Shown here in pieces: positions 52,608-61,723 of a stretch of 64,000 nucleotides of DNA (position 1 is its first letter; each line of letters begins with the position of its first letter). Position numbers and translations under genes: made by a program. The stretch is from Faecalibacterium prausnitzii. Lineage in GTDB: Bacteria; Bacillota; Clostridia; Oscillospirales; Ruminococcaceae. Location of the stretch: the NCBI RefSeq assembly GCF_003324185.1, contig NZ_PXUP01000003.1:1-64000 (forward strand), written 5' to 3'. The notes under the pieces are model-generated. The model saw only the letters and a program-made list of their open reading frames with translations, was not told the DNA's origin and searched no databases.

Positions 52608-54419
52608 TTAATCCACCACGTCCTCGAACTGGCTGTTGTACAGGTCAGCGTAGAAGCCGCCGGCCTCGATCAGCTGGTCGTGGGTGCCCTGCTCCACAAT
52701 GTCACCGTCCCGCATCACAAGGATGAGGTCGGCATCCCGGATGGTGGAAAGGCGGTGGGCGATGACAAAGCTGGTGCGCCCCTCCATTAGGCGGTCCATG
52801 GCGGTCTGGATGCGCTGCTCGGTGCGGGTATCCACGCTGCTGGTAGCCTCGTCCAAAATCAGGATGCGGTTATCTGCCAGAATGGTGCGGGCGATGGTAA
52901 GCAGCTGCTTCTGCCCCTGACTGACGTTGGAGGCGTCCTCGTTCAGCTCCATCTGGTAGCCGCCGGGCAGGGTGCGGATAAAGTGGTCGGCGTTGGCAGC
53001 CTTTGCGGCGGCGATCACCTCTTCATCGGTGGCGTCCAGCCGGCCGTAACGGATGTTCTCCATGATGGTGCCCTTGAACAGCCATGTGTCCTGCAGCACC
53101 ATGCCAAAGCCCTCGCGCAGGGCGCTGCGGTCAAAGTCCCGCACATCGTGGCCGTTCAGGGTGATAGAACCGGCGTCCACATCGTAAAAGCGCATCAGCA
53201 GCTTGACCATGGTGGTCTTGCCCGCACCGGTGGGGCCTACGATGGCTACCTTCTGGCCGGGCTGCACTGTGCAGCTGAAGTCGTGGATAACAGTCTTGTC
53301 CGGGGTGTAGCCGAAGCGCACATGGTCAAAGGTGACCTGTCCGTCAATGTCGGCGGGGTCGGCGCGGCGGGCGGGGTCTGCCAGCTGCTCTTCCTCCGGC
53401 TCGTTCAAAAACTCGAACACCCGCTCGGCGGCAGCGGCCATGCTCTGCAGCATATTGGATACCTGCGAAAGCTGCTGGATGGGCTGGGTAAAGTTTTTGA
53501 CATACTGGATAAAGGCCTGAATATCACCAATGGTGATAACGCCGTTTGCAGCAAAAATGCTGCCCACGATGGCCACTGCCACATAGCCCAGGTTGCCCAC
53601 AAAGTTCATGATGGGCATCATAAGGCCCGAGAGGAACTGGCTCTTCCATGCGGATTCGTACAGCTTATCGTTGGCGGCGTTGAAGTCAGCCAGCACCACG
53701 GCTTCGCGGTTAAAGGCCTTGACCACGTTGTGGCCGGCGTAGACCTCCTCGACCTGACCGTTGACCACGCCCAGCGTGGCCTGCTGTGCCTTGAAGTACT
53801 TCTGGCTGAACTTGACCACCACCAGCACCAGCGCCAGCGATACCGGTAAGATCAGCAGGGCAATCAGGGTCATGCGGGGACTGATGGAAAGCATCATCAC
53901 CAGCACACCGATCATGGTGGTCACGCTGGTGATCAGCTGGGTGATGCTCTGGTTCAGGCTCTGACCCAGTGTGTCCACATCGTTGGTGATGCGGGAGAGC
54001 ACCTCGCCCACGGTGCGCTTTTCAAAGTACGCCAGCGGCAGGCGGTTGATCTTTTCACTGATCTGGCGACGGAAGTCGTAGCAGACCTTCTGAGAAAGGC
54101 CGGTCATCAGCCAGCCCTGAATAAAGCTGAAGGCGCTGCTCAGCAGGTACATCCCCAACAAAAACAGCAGGATGCGGCCGATATACACAAAATCAATGCT
54201 GCCGGTGCCGCGCAGCCGGGCGATCCAGCCGGTGGCAAGGGCGGTGGTGGCCTTTGCCAGCACCTTGGGGCCTGCAATGTTGAAGATGGTGGACAGAATA
54301 GCAAACAGCATGGCTGCCGTAAGGGGCAGCTTGTAGTGGCTCATGGTGCGGATGAGCTGCCGCAGCGTGCCTTTAAAGTTTTTGGCGCGCTCGGTGGTGG
54401 GACGTCCGGGTCTGGGCAT
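52608..54419 (-). CDS. ABC exporter half-transporter B
   Basis: A 603-residue half-transporter: an N-terminal six-helix membrane domain and a C-terminal ATPase with GPTGAGKTTMVKLLMR, VSQGQKQLLTIARTI and ILILDEATSSVD. The LSGGQ signature is VSQGQ here, so one of the two ATP sites of the pair may be weakened, as in heterodimeric multidrug exporters such as BmrCD and LmrCD. ATG 54419 is preferred to a GTG at 54428, which sits too close to the AAGGAGG site. It starts one base after the stop of half-transporter A. Confidence 0.9.
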   Translation of the reverse strand: MPRPGRPTTERAKNFKGTLRQLIRTMSHYKLPLTAAMLFAILSTIFNIAGPKVLAKATTALATGWIARLRGTGSIDFVYIGRILLFLLGMYLLSSAFSFIQGWLMTGLSQKVCYDFRRQISEKINRLPLAYFEKRTVGEVLSRITNDVDTLGQSLNQSITQLITSVTTMIGVLVMMLSISPRMTLIALLILPVSLALVLVVVKFSQKYFKAQQATLGVVNGQVEEVYAGHNVVKAFNREAVVLADFNAANDKLYESAWKSQFLSGLMMPIMNFVGNLGYVAVAIVGSIFAANGVITIGDIQAFIQYVKNFTQPIQQLSQVSNMLQSMAAAAERVFEFLNEPEEEQLADPARRADPADIDGQVTFDHVRFGYTPDKTVIHDFSCTVQPGQKVAIVGPTGAGKTTMVKLLMRFYDVDAGSITLNGHDVRDFDRSALREGFGMVLQDTWLFKGTIMENIRYGRLDATDEEVIAAAKAANADHFIRTLPGGYQMELNEDASNVSQGQKQLLTIARTILADNRILILDEATSSVDTRTEQRIQTAMDRLMEGRTSFVIAHRLSTIRDADLILVMRDGDIVEQGTHDQLIEAGGFYADLYNSQFEDVVD

Positions 54420-54420
54420 A

Positions 54421-56718
54421 TCACTCACCCTCCTTTTCTGTATTCAGGGTATCCAGCGCCAGCTCCTTCTGGCTCAGCTGGCTGCGGGCGATCTCCTGAT
54501 ATTCCGGGCAGCTGACCATCAGCTGGGCGTGGGTGCCCTTGCCCACCAGCCTGCCTTCGTCCAGTACAAGGATCTGGTTTGCGTGCAGCACGGTGGAAAT
54601 GCGCTGTGCCACAATGATCACAGTGGCGTTGTCGGTCTGTGCCTTCAAAGCGCGGCGCAGCGTTACATCGGTCTTGTAGTCCAGCGCCGAGAAGCTGTCG
54701 TCAAACAGATAGACCTTGGGATTTTTGGCAATTGCCCGGGCAATGGAAAGCCGCTGCTTCTGGCCGCCGGATACGTTGGAGCCGCCCTGTGCAATGGGGC
54801 TTTGGTAGCCTTCGGGCTTTGCCTCGATAAAATCAGTGGCCTGTGCAATGGCGGCGGCTTTGTGCACCTGTGCATCGGTGATATCCTCGCCGCCGAATTT
54901 CAGGTTGCTGTCAATGGTGCCGCTGAACAGCACACCCTTCTGGGGCACATAGCCCAGCAGGTCGTGCAGCTGTGCCTGTGGCATCTCGCGCACGTCAATG
55001 CCGTCCACGGTCACCTTGCCGCCGGTCACATCGTAAAAGCGGGGGATCAGGTTGAGCAGGGTGGACTTGCCGCAGCCGGTGGAGCCGATGATGGCGGTAG
55101 TCTCGCCGGGCTTTGCGGTAAAGCTGATGTGTTCCAGCGCATCGCTGTCTGCACCGGGGTAACGGAAGCTCACGTCCTCGAACTGCACAACGCCCTGCCA
55201 GTCGGTGTGCGCCTGTGCAGCTTTTGCGGTGGCTTCGTCCGGGTCGTGGATGGAGGCTTTGGTGCGGATGACCTCGTCAATACGATCCGCAGCCACACCG
55301 GCGCGGGGCAGCATGACGGCCACCATGGCCAGCATCAGGAAGGACATGACGATCTGCATGGTGTAGGTGATAAAGGCAATCATTTCGCCCACCTGCATGG
55401 TGCCGGCATCCATGGCCTTGCCGCCGAACCAGACGATGAGCAGGCTGGTGCCGTTCATGATCAGGGTCATAAAGGGCATCATAGCCACCATGGCGCGGTT
55501 TGTGAACAGCTGGGTGCCCATCAGTTCCCGGTTGGCCTTGTCAAAGCGCTGCTCCTCAAACTTTTCGCGGCTGAAGGCGCGCACCGGCATGATGCCGGTC
55601 AAAATTTCGCGGCTGACCAGATTTAGCCGGTCCACCAGCTGCTGCATCACCTTGAATTTTGGCATGGCAACGCTCATCAGGAAAATGATGAGCAACAGCA
55701 GGATGGCCACGTCCAGCACCACGATCCAGGAAAGGCCGGAGCTGCTGCCCACAACGTGCAGCACGCCGCCAATGCCCAGAATGGGCGCGTAGGCCACCAT
55801 GCGCAGCAGGATGACGCAGACGAACTGCACCTGCTGGATATCGTTGGTGGTGCGGGTGATGAGGGAGGCGGTGGAAAAATTCTCGATCTCTGCATTGGAG
55901 AAGCCGATAACGCTGGAGAAGGTCTCCCGGCGCAGGTCGCGGCCGATGGCGGCAGATACCCGGGAGGCAAGGAAGCCCACGGCCACAGCCACGACCACCA
56001 TCAGCAGAGTAAGGGCAAGCATCTGGCCGCCCACCCGGAACAGGTAACCCATCTGCACATTCCGTGCAACGCCCTGTGCCTCGTATTCCAGCTGCACCAG
56101 CAGCAAAGACTGGCTTTTCAGGTTTTCCAGCAGGGTGCTGTCCATCTGGCTCATGGCACTGTCCAGCTGCTTTTGCAGCATACTGCGGTCAAAACCGGGC
56201 ATCTGGCTCATGGCGGCAAACTGGCTGCAAACGGTGTCCAGATCTGCTGCCGTGGGGGTAACGGTCTCGGTGTCGGTGTCCGCAGCGGCAGAGGGCATCT
56301 CGGCAAGGCCGGTCATGCCCATGCTGTTCTGCCCAGCGGGGGTGTTGGCGGCCTGTGCGGCAGCCATATACAGCACGATGTCCGGGGTGGTCACGGCGTC
56401 CTCCAGTGCGGTGCGCTCGTCCTCGGTCAGGTCAGAGCGCAGCTGCAGCACGCCATCGTCCTGCAGGTAGTACTGGTAGGCGTTTTGCAGCTTTTGTGCA
56501 TCCTCTTCGCTCATCAGCAGGCTCAGCGTGTCCAGCGTGCTCTTGCGCAGCGTCTGGGGCAGGGGACTTTCAATGCCGCCCTGCTGGATGCCGGTGTCCA
56601 CGATCTTGCTGGTGTAGTCCGGCAGTGCAAGGTCGCAGTACGCCTGCACGAACAGCAGCGCGAACACCACAAGGCAGACCGCCCAGTGCCGGGCCAGCTG
56701 CTTAAAGATCTTTGTCAT
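54421..56718 (-). CDS. ABC exporter half-transporter A with large insert
   Basis: A 765-residue half-transporter. The first membrane helix is followed by an insert of about 200 residues outside the membrane (Gln/Met-rich, with SQMDSTLLENLKSQS) before the remaining helices, an unusual extension. The ATPase has GSTGCGKSTLLNLIPR, VSGGQKQRLSIARAI and VYLFDDSFSALD; the Walker B glutamate is replaced by aspartate-serine, a degenerate site expected in heterodimers. ATG 56718 has AAGGGAG upstream and overlaps the marR stop by 17 bases. Confidence 0.9.
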   Translation of the reverse strand: MTKIFKQLARHWAVCLVVFALLFVQAYCDLALPDYTSKIVDTGIQQGGIESPLPQTLRKSTLDTLSLLMSEEDAQKLQNAYQYYLQDDGVLQLRSDLTEDERTALEDAVTTPDIVLYMAAAQAANTPAGQNSMGMTGLAEMPSAAADTDTETVTPTAADLDTVCSQFAAMSQMPGFDRSMLQKQLDSAMSQMDSTLLENLKSQSLLLVQLEYEAQGVARNVQMGYLFRVGGQMLALTLLMVVVAVAVGFLASRVSAAIGRDLRRETFSSVIGFSNAEIENFSTASLITRTTNDIQQVQFVCVILLRMVAYAPILGIGGVLHVVGSSSGLSWIVVLDVAILLLLIIFLMSVAMPKFKVMQQLVDRLNLVSREILTGIMPVRAFSREKFEEQRFDKANRELMGTQLFTNRAMVAMMPFMTLIMNGTSLLIVWFGGKAMDAGTMQVGEMIAFITYTMQIVMSFLMLAMVAVMLPRAGVAADRIDEVIRTKASIHDPDEATAKAAQAHTDWQGVVQFEDVSFRYPGADSDALEHISFTAKPGETTAIIGSTGCGKSTLLNLIPRFYDVTGGKVTVDGIDVREMPQAQLHDLLGYVPQKGVLFSGTIDSNLKFGGEDITDAQVHKAAAIAQATDFIEAKPEGYQSPIAQGGSNVSGGQKQRLSIARAIAKNPKVYLFDDSFSALDYKTDVTLRRALKAQTDNATVIIVAQRISTVLHANQILVLDEGRLVGKGTHAQLMVSCPEYQEIARSQLSQKELALDTLNTEKEGE

Positions 56719-57211
56719 GGTTCGTTTCTCCCTTCGGGTCAATGTTGCGCGCGGCATTTTCCGCAAGAATGGCATCCATCAGCGCGCCGCGCAGCGCGTC
56801 CATCTGGGCTACCTGCTCCGGCTCTAACCGTGCCAGCACGCTGGCAAAGTAGTCGCGCAGAGCCTGCTCACACTGGTGGCACAGCTCATACCCCTTGGGG
56901 GTGACGCGCACCAGCGTTTTGCGGCGGTCGGCGGGGTCCGGTTCCCGCACCACAGTGCCGTCCTGCTCCATCAGCCGCAGCCCGCGCGAGACCGCCGGCA
57001 GCGGCTGACGGATCTCTCGGGCAAGGTCGGAGACATAGATAGCGCCGTCCTTTCCGTGGCAGTTGATGGAATGCAGCAGGCCTTCCAGCATATTAAAGTG
57101 GCATTTGGGGCAATCAGCCAGCGCCGCCCGCATCCCGGCCTTGGATGCCTTGCTCAGCTGCCCGATATAGTGGCACATCCCCTGAAAGCTGGGGGTGCTT
57201 GGCTCGGACAC
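56702..57211 (-). CDS. MarR-family transcriptional regulator
   Basis: A 169-residue winged-helix regulator. YVSDLAREIRQPLPAVSRGL is the recognition helix region and DGTVVREPDPADRRKTLVRV the wing, both typical of MarR proteins. It is the first gene of an operon with the two exporter subunits, so it should repress them and itself until a toxic ligand binds. The start is GTG with GGAGGG 6 bases upstream. A perfect palindrome lies 28 bases before it. Confidence 0.9.
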   Translation of the reverse strand: MSEPSTPSFQGMCHYIGQLSKASKAGMRAALADCPKCHFNMLEGLLHSINCHGKDGAIYVSDLAREIRQPLPAVSRGLRLMEQDGTVVREPDPADRRKTLVRVTPKGYELCHQCEQALRDYFASVLARLEPEQVAQMDALRGALMDAILAENAARNIDPKGETNHDKDL

Positions 57212-57239
57212 GACAGTCCCTCCTCGTTTGCATTTTTCA

Positions 57240-57263
57240 AATACTTAACAGATGTTAAGTATT
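57240..57263. promoter_or_regulatory. probable MarR operator
   Basis: AATACTTAACA-GA-TGTTAAGTATT is a perfect 11-bp inverted repeat upstream of the marR gene. Size and position fit a MarR dimer site. 57264-57409 contains no gene. Confidence 0.75.
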
Positions 57264-57415
57264 AACGCCTGATAAGCATATTCCTTTTGCAGCCGGATTG
57301 CAAGGGAATGGGAAAATATTAAACAAAAATTCACAAAAAACTTGTAGGTTTTGTCAATGCGCAAACCGGCTCTCGCTGCATAAAAATAAAGGACAGGCAG
57401 AAACGGAGGGTGCGG

Positions 57416-58414
57416 ATGGAGCAGGGATTCCAAGTGTTGTTACAGGTATTCGGCGGATTGGCGCTGTTTTTATATGGAACGGACAGCCTGTGCAGGGCAG
57501 TACAGCAGGGAGCGGGCAGGCGGCTGCGCAGTTTGCTGGCGCGGTGCACCGCAAACCCGGCGGCAGGGCTGCTGAGCGGGGCGGCGGTCACGGCGGTGCT
57601 GCAAAGCAGCTCGGCGGTCACGGTCATGGTGATTGCCTTTCTGGCGGCGGGGCTGTTGCAGCTGCGGCAGGCGGTGCCGGTGGTGTTCGGAGCGAACATC
57701 GGCACAACGGTCACGGCGCAGCTGCTGGCGTTCCGGGTGGAAAGCTGGCGGTATCTGCTGCTGTTTGGCGGGGTGCTGCTCTGTCTGGCCTGTAAAGGCT
57801 GGCGGGGCCGCTGCGTGGGCGAGGCAGTGTTCGGCTTCGGACTGCTGTTTGAGGGCGTTACGGTGATGCGCAGCGCCATGGAACCGCTGCTGCAAAGCCC
57901 TCTGCTCCGGCTGGAGCTTGCCCGGGTGCAGCAAAGTCCCATGCACGGGCTGCTGGCGGGCGTCTGCATGACCTTAACGGTGCAAAGCAGCTCTGCCACA
58001 GTGGCGCTGCTGCAAAGCATGACGGCGCAGCCCGGGGCAGACGGCGTGCACAGCCTGCTGGGGCTGACGGCGGCCATTCCCATTTTGCTGGGGGATAACA
58101 TCGGCACCACCATCACGGCGGTGCTTGCCGCCATCGGGCAGGGAAGAGACGCCAAGCGGGTGGCGGCAGCCCACGCCATTTTTAACCTGAGCGGAGCGGC
58201 GGTGTGCTGCGCACTCTTGCAGCCCTTTGCGGCGCTGGTGCGGCTGTGCTCGCCCGCAGGGGTGGAGTGCGCCGTGATCGCCCGGCAGATCGCCAACGCA
58301 CACACCTTATTTAACGTACTGTGCGCGCTGGTGTGGCTGCCCCTGACCGGGCAGATGGTGCGGCTGGTCTGCGCGCTGCTGCCCGATAAAAAACGCCCGC
58401 AAGAACGGTTGTAA
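57416..58414 (+). CDS. Na/Pi-cotransporter family protein, short form
   Basis: A 332-residue membrane protein with two repeats carrying the family motif (AVLQSSSAVTVM and LTVQSSSATVALL, plus GANIGTTVTAQ and GDNIGTTITAV). Unlike the larger relative at 59893 it has no PhoU-like tail. It may import phosphate or another anion with sodium. ATG 57416 with GGAGGG 5 bases upstream is preferred to the GTG at 57410, which overlaps that site. Confidence 0.88.
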   Translation: MEQGFQVLLQVFGGLALFLYGTDSLCRAVQQGAGRRLRSLLARCTANPAAGLLSGAAVTAVLQSSSAVTVMVIAFLAAGLLQLRQAVPVVFGANIGTTVTAQLLAFRVESWRYLLLFGGVLLCLACKGWRGRCVGEAVFGFGLLFEGVTVMRSAMEPLLQSPLLRLELARVQQSPMHGLLAGVCMTLTVQSSSATVALLQSMTAQPGADGVHSLLGLTAAIPILLGDNIGTTITAVLAAIGQGRDAKRVAAAHAIFNLSGAAVCCALLQPFAALVRLCSPAGVECAVIARQIANAHTLFNVLCALVWLPLTGQMVRLVCALLPDKKRPQERL

Positions 58415-58437
58415 ACCGGAGCGGGGAATGGTATACT
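58409..58437 (+). promoter_or_regulatory. promoter of the sortase gene
   Basis: TTGTAA, 17 bases, TATACT, with TGG before the -10. The -35 overlaps the stop codon of the preceding gene. Confidence 0.65.
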
Positions 58438-58476
58438 GAAGCAGACAATACTATTATATATAAAGGATGGAATGCA

Positions 58477-59133
58477 ATGAAACGGAAAATCGGCAGGCTG
58501 TGCATGGTGCTGGGCGCGGTGCTGATCTTATGCGCCGCCGGGTTGCTGGGCTACAACCGGTGGGATGCCGCCCGGGCAGAAAAGGCTTCGCAGGAAGTAT
58601 TGGGCGAGCTGGAGCAGACCATGCAAAAGACCATTACGGAGCACCAGCAGGAAAACGAGACTGCAGCCCCGCAGCCGGTGCTGGACCCGACGCAGGAGAT
58701 GACCACTGTGGAGGTGGAAGGGCGGGACTACATCGGGGTGCTTTCCATCCCGGCGGTAGAACGGGAGCTGCCGGTGATGGCGCAGTGGAGCTACGCCGGG
58801 CTGAAGATCGCCCCCGGGCGGTACAGCGGCACCACCTATGGCGATGATCTTGTGATCTGCGGCCACAACTACGCAATGCACTTCAGCCCCATCAAGTGGC
58901 TGGCCATCGGCAGTTCGGTCTATTTTACGGATGCGGACGGTCTGCGCTGGAGCTATGAGGTGGAGAGCGTGGAGACTTTGCGCCCCACCCAGATCGAGGA
59001 GATGACCACCGATACCGAGACGGACAACTGGGATCTGACCCTGTTCACCTGCACCTCCGGCGGCGGTTCCCGCTACGCGGTGCGCTGTGTGCGGACAGGC
59101 TACCCCGTCCGTGTGACGGACGCGGCAGAATAA
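58477..59133 (+). CDS. sortase
   Basis: A 218-residue transpeptidase that fixes surface proteins to the wall. One N-terminal membrane helix (about 8-26), a linker of about 50 residues, then the sortase barrel with the full triad: His in VICGHNYAMHF, Cys in LTLFTCTSGGGSRYAVRC, and the Arg of SRYAVR. The class is not clear (a D-like layout). No LPXTG-type substrate is in the window. AAAGGATGG precedes the ATG. A TTCCGCT/AGCGGAA hairpin with a T-rich tail (59165-59206) probably ends it. Confidence 0.88.
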   Translation: MKRKIGRLCMVLGAVLILCAAGLLGYNRWDAARAEKASQEVLGELEQTMQKTITEHQQENETAAPQPVLDPTQEMTTVEVEGRDYIGVLSIPAVERELPVMAQWSYAGLKIAPGRYSGTTYGDDLVICGHNYAMHFSPIKWLAIGSSVYFTDADGLRWSYEVESVETLRPTQIEEMTTDTETDNWDLTLFTCTSGGGSRYAVRCVRTGYPVRVTDAAE

Positions 59134-59213
59134 TGCTTTGCACAGCAGGATGATTTGGAAGGGCTTCCGCTTTGCTATAGCCATTATCAGCGGAAAATTT
59201 ATTTTTAATTTCA

Positions 59214-59247
59214 GGATAGCGGAGCGTCTGCGGACGCTCCGCTATCC
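59214..59247. repeat. perfect 15-bp hairpin with TGCG loop
   Basis: GGATAGCGGAGCGTC and GACGCTCCGCTATCC are exact complements around TGCG, giving C(UGCG)G, a UNCG-type tetraloop of exceptional stability. No T-run follows on either side within a few bases. It lies in the 59134-59512 gap, which otherwise shows no gene. Confidence 0.6.
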
Positions 59248-59512
59248 CATTTTCACAGTAGTGGGTCGTGACGGAAAACGGCAGCTCCAGCGCCTGTTTC
59301 CTGCGGAAATGCGGCGCTGCGGGGACTGCCAAAGACCTGATCTCCGAGGAAAATGGCCGTGTACAGCGTGAGCAGACTGGGGAGCATACGCTGTTTTTTA
59401 CGCAAAAATCCGCAAAAACGTTTGAAAGTCCTTTTTATGGTATCTGAATTATGCGATACTGTGTTCACTGGGAAAGCCCCGGAACAAAACAGAAACACAG
59501 GAGGGAAACACC

Positions 59513-59629
59513 ATGAAGGATTTTGAGTTGCGTTATGTGGGCAGTCATGTGGAGGTATACACCGGCAGTGGTGTGTTCCTGTTTTCGGCCGACACAGTGC
59601 GGGAGGCCATGGAAGAGCTGGCCGGGTAA
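59513..59629 (+). CDS. 38-residue microprotein
   Basis: A short frame of 38 codons: MKDFELRYVGSHVEVYTGSG, then VFLFSADTVREAMEELAG. It has a strong ribosome site (AGGAGGG, 7-8 bases before the ATG), protein-like composition and a clean alternation fitting a beta hairpin followed by a helix. No membrane segment. It is preceded by about 380 bases without a gene and followed by about 260 bases. Function unknown; similar tiny clostridial proteins are often missed by annotation. Confidence 0.6.
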   Translation: MKDFELRYVGSHVEVYTGSGVFLFSADTVREAMEELAG

Positions 59630-59757
59630 GCGGCGGCATATCGCATCTGGGAAAGCTGAATGTAAAATGTATGTAAAATAACGGAAATCTTTTTGCTTGC
59701 CGCCCGGAAATATGTTGCGGAATGTGTAAAAAAAGTAACTTTCCTGTAAAATAAACC

Positions 59758-59787
59758 TTGTTGAGACGCCCCCTTTGATGGTATAAT
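59758..59787 (+). promoter_or_regulatory. promoter of the Na/Pi-PhoU gene
   Basis: TTGTTG, 18 bases, TATAAT, with TGG before the -10, about 100 bases before the start at 59893. 59630-59757 holds nothing recognisable. Confidence 0.6.
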
Positions 59788-59892
59788 AAAAGTAAGCGGC
59801 TTCCGGAACAGGGCAGGCGTTGCGCGTGCAAGGTTCCGACGGCTGTGTGCTGTAAAGGATTAAAAGGGAAGTTTCATATTAGGAGTATCGTT

Positions 59893-61671
59893 ATGGATAT
59901 CACACACATTACCTCTCTGCTGGGCGGCGTTGCGCTGTTCCTGTACGGCATGTCCATCATGGGCGCCGGTCTGGAAAAGCTGGCAGGCGGCAAGATGCAG
60001 GGCGTATTGCAAAAGCTTACCTCCTCTACCATCAAAGGCGTGATCTTCGGCACACTGATCACCGGCGTCATCCAGTCGTCGGCTGGTACGGTGGTTATTT
60101 GTGTCGGTCTGGTCAACTCCGGTATCATGACACTGACGCAGTCGGTAGGCGTGATCATGGGTGCAAATATTGGTACTACGGTAACAGGTCAGTTGATCCG
60201 CATGGCGGATATCTCAGGCGACAGCCTGTGGCTGACCTTGATCCAGCCCAAGACCTTTGCCCCCGTGGTGGCGTTTATTGGCTGCATTTTTTATGTGTTC
60301 CTGCGCAATGCCAAAAAGAAGAATATCGGCCAGATCATGCTGGGCTTCGGCATTTTGTTTACCGGCATGAGCCTGATGGATACCGGCGTTGCTCCCCTGC
60401 GGGAGAGCGCCGTCTTTCAGAATCTGTTTGTCACCATGACCAACCCCATTCTGGGCGTTCTGGTGGGCGTGGTGGTCACCGTGATCATCCAGTCCTCCTC
60501 CGCTTCGGTGGGTATTCTGCAGGCACTGTCCAGCACAGGGCTTGTCACCTTCAGCTCTGCCATTCCCATCATTCTGGGTGCACATATCGGTACGGCGTTC
60601 ACCCCGCTGCTCACCATCGGCGGCTCCTCCAAGGATGGTAAGCGGGCAGCGCTCATCCACCTGTACTTCAACGTCATCGGCAGTGTGATCCTGCTGGCGC
60701 TGATCTATGCGGTGCAATTCACCATCGGCATCCCCATGTGGGGCGATGTGATGAACAAGAGCTCCATTGCAAACATCCATACCTTGTCCAGCGTATGCGC
60801 CATGCTGCTGTTCCTGCCTTGCAGCGGAGTGCTGAGCCGCTTGGCGATGCTCACGGTGCCCAGCAGCGTGGAGGAAGCACAGGAGCTGAGCATGCCGGTG
60901 CTGGACGAGCGTCTGTACAAGAGCCCGGCAGTGGCCTTGCAGCAGGCGAAGAATGCGGTGATCAAGATGTCTCGCCGCGCCGCCCGCAACGTGGGTCTGG
61001 CCGCGCCGCTGCTTTTGAAAATGGACGAGGAGACCGTGAGCGCCATTAAGGTACGCGAGAACCTGATCGACCGCATGGAGGTGGAGATCACCAACTACCT
61101 GATCAAACTGACCGATCAGGAGCTGGGCGACGACGAAAGCCACGCGGTGACCGAGCTGCTGAATTTTGTCACCGAGTTCGAGCGTATCGGCGACTATGCC
61201 GTGAACATCATGGAAAAGGCCGAGGAGCTGTACGACAAGGAAGCCAGCTTCAGCGAGAGCGCCAAAAAGGAACTGCAATTGCTGGATGCCGCATTGGAGC
61301 GCATTCTGGTTCTGACGGACGAGGCCTTTGAAAACGATGATGTCCAGAAGGCTGCACAGGTGGAGCCGCTGGAGGAGATCATTGATGTGATGGTGGAGCG
61401 TCTGCGCGACCAGCACATCCTCCGTCTGAAGGACGGGATCTGCTCCATCGACACCGGCGTGGTGTTCCTGGATGTGCTGAACAACGCCGAGCGTATCTCC
61501 GACCACTGCTCCAACATTGCGGTGCGCATGGTGGGCATGGAGGCCGGCGATGATTACGACTCTCACACCCTGAAAAACATCATGCACCACAGCCCCAGCA
61601 AGGACTATATGCTGGAGTACGAGCAGTGCCGCAAGGAATACCTTGTGCCGCTGGAAGAAATGGAAGCCTGA
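59893..61671 (+). CDS. Na/Pi-cotransporter family protein with PhoU-like domain
   Basis: A 592-residue protein: an N-terminal transporter half (about 1-320) with paired QSSAG/QSSSAS and GANIGTTVTG/GAHIGTAFTP motifs, and a C-terminal PhoU-like helical domain (about 350-590) with ELLNFVTEFERIGDYAVNIM and NNAERISDHCSNIAVRM, whose acidic residues bind metal in PhoU. ATG 59893 has TAGGAG upstream; the longer frame from 59845 is leader. It probably imports phosphate with sodium, the PhoU part tying transport to phosphate status. Confidence 0.93.
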   Translation: MDITHITSLLGGVALFLYGMSIMGAGLEKLAGGKMQGVLQKLTSSTIKGVIFGTLITGVIQSSAGTVVICVGLVNSGIMTLTQSVGVIMGANIGTTVTGQLIRMADISGDSLWLTLIQPKTFAPVVAFIGCIFYVFLRNAKKKNIGQIMLGFGILFTGMSLMDTGVAPLRESAVFQNLFVTMTNPILGVLVGVVVTVIIQSSSASVGILQALSSTGLVTFSSAIPIILGAHIGTAFTPLLTIGGSSKDGKRAALIHLYFNVIGSVILLALIYAVQFTIGIPMWGDVMNKSSIANIHTLSSVCAMLLFLPCSGVLSRLAMLTVPSSVEEAQELSMPVLDERLYKSPAVALQQAKNAVIKMSRRAARNVGLAAPLLLKMDEETVSAIKVRENLIDRMEVEITNYLIKLTDQELGDDESHAVTELLNFVTEFERIGDYAVNIMEKAEELYDKEASFSESAKKELQLLDAALERILVLTDEAFENDDVQKAAQVEPLEEIIDVMVERLRDQHILRLKDGICSIDTGVVFLDVLNNAERISDHCSNIAVRMVGMEAGDDYDSHTLKNIMHHSPSKDYMLEYEQCRKEYLVPLEEMEA

Positions 61672-61683
61672 ATCATATAAATG

Positions 61684-61723
61684 CAACGAGCCGCTGCACA
61701 TCGTGCAGCGGCTCGTTGCATTT
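61684..61723. terminator. bidirectional terminator
   Basis: CAACGAGCCGCTGCAC pairs with GTGCAGCGGCTCGTTG around ATC. It separates the convergent Na/Pi and BofC-like genes, touching the stop of the latter. Confidence 0.8.
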
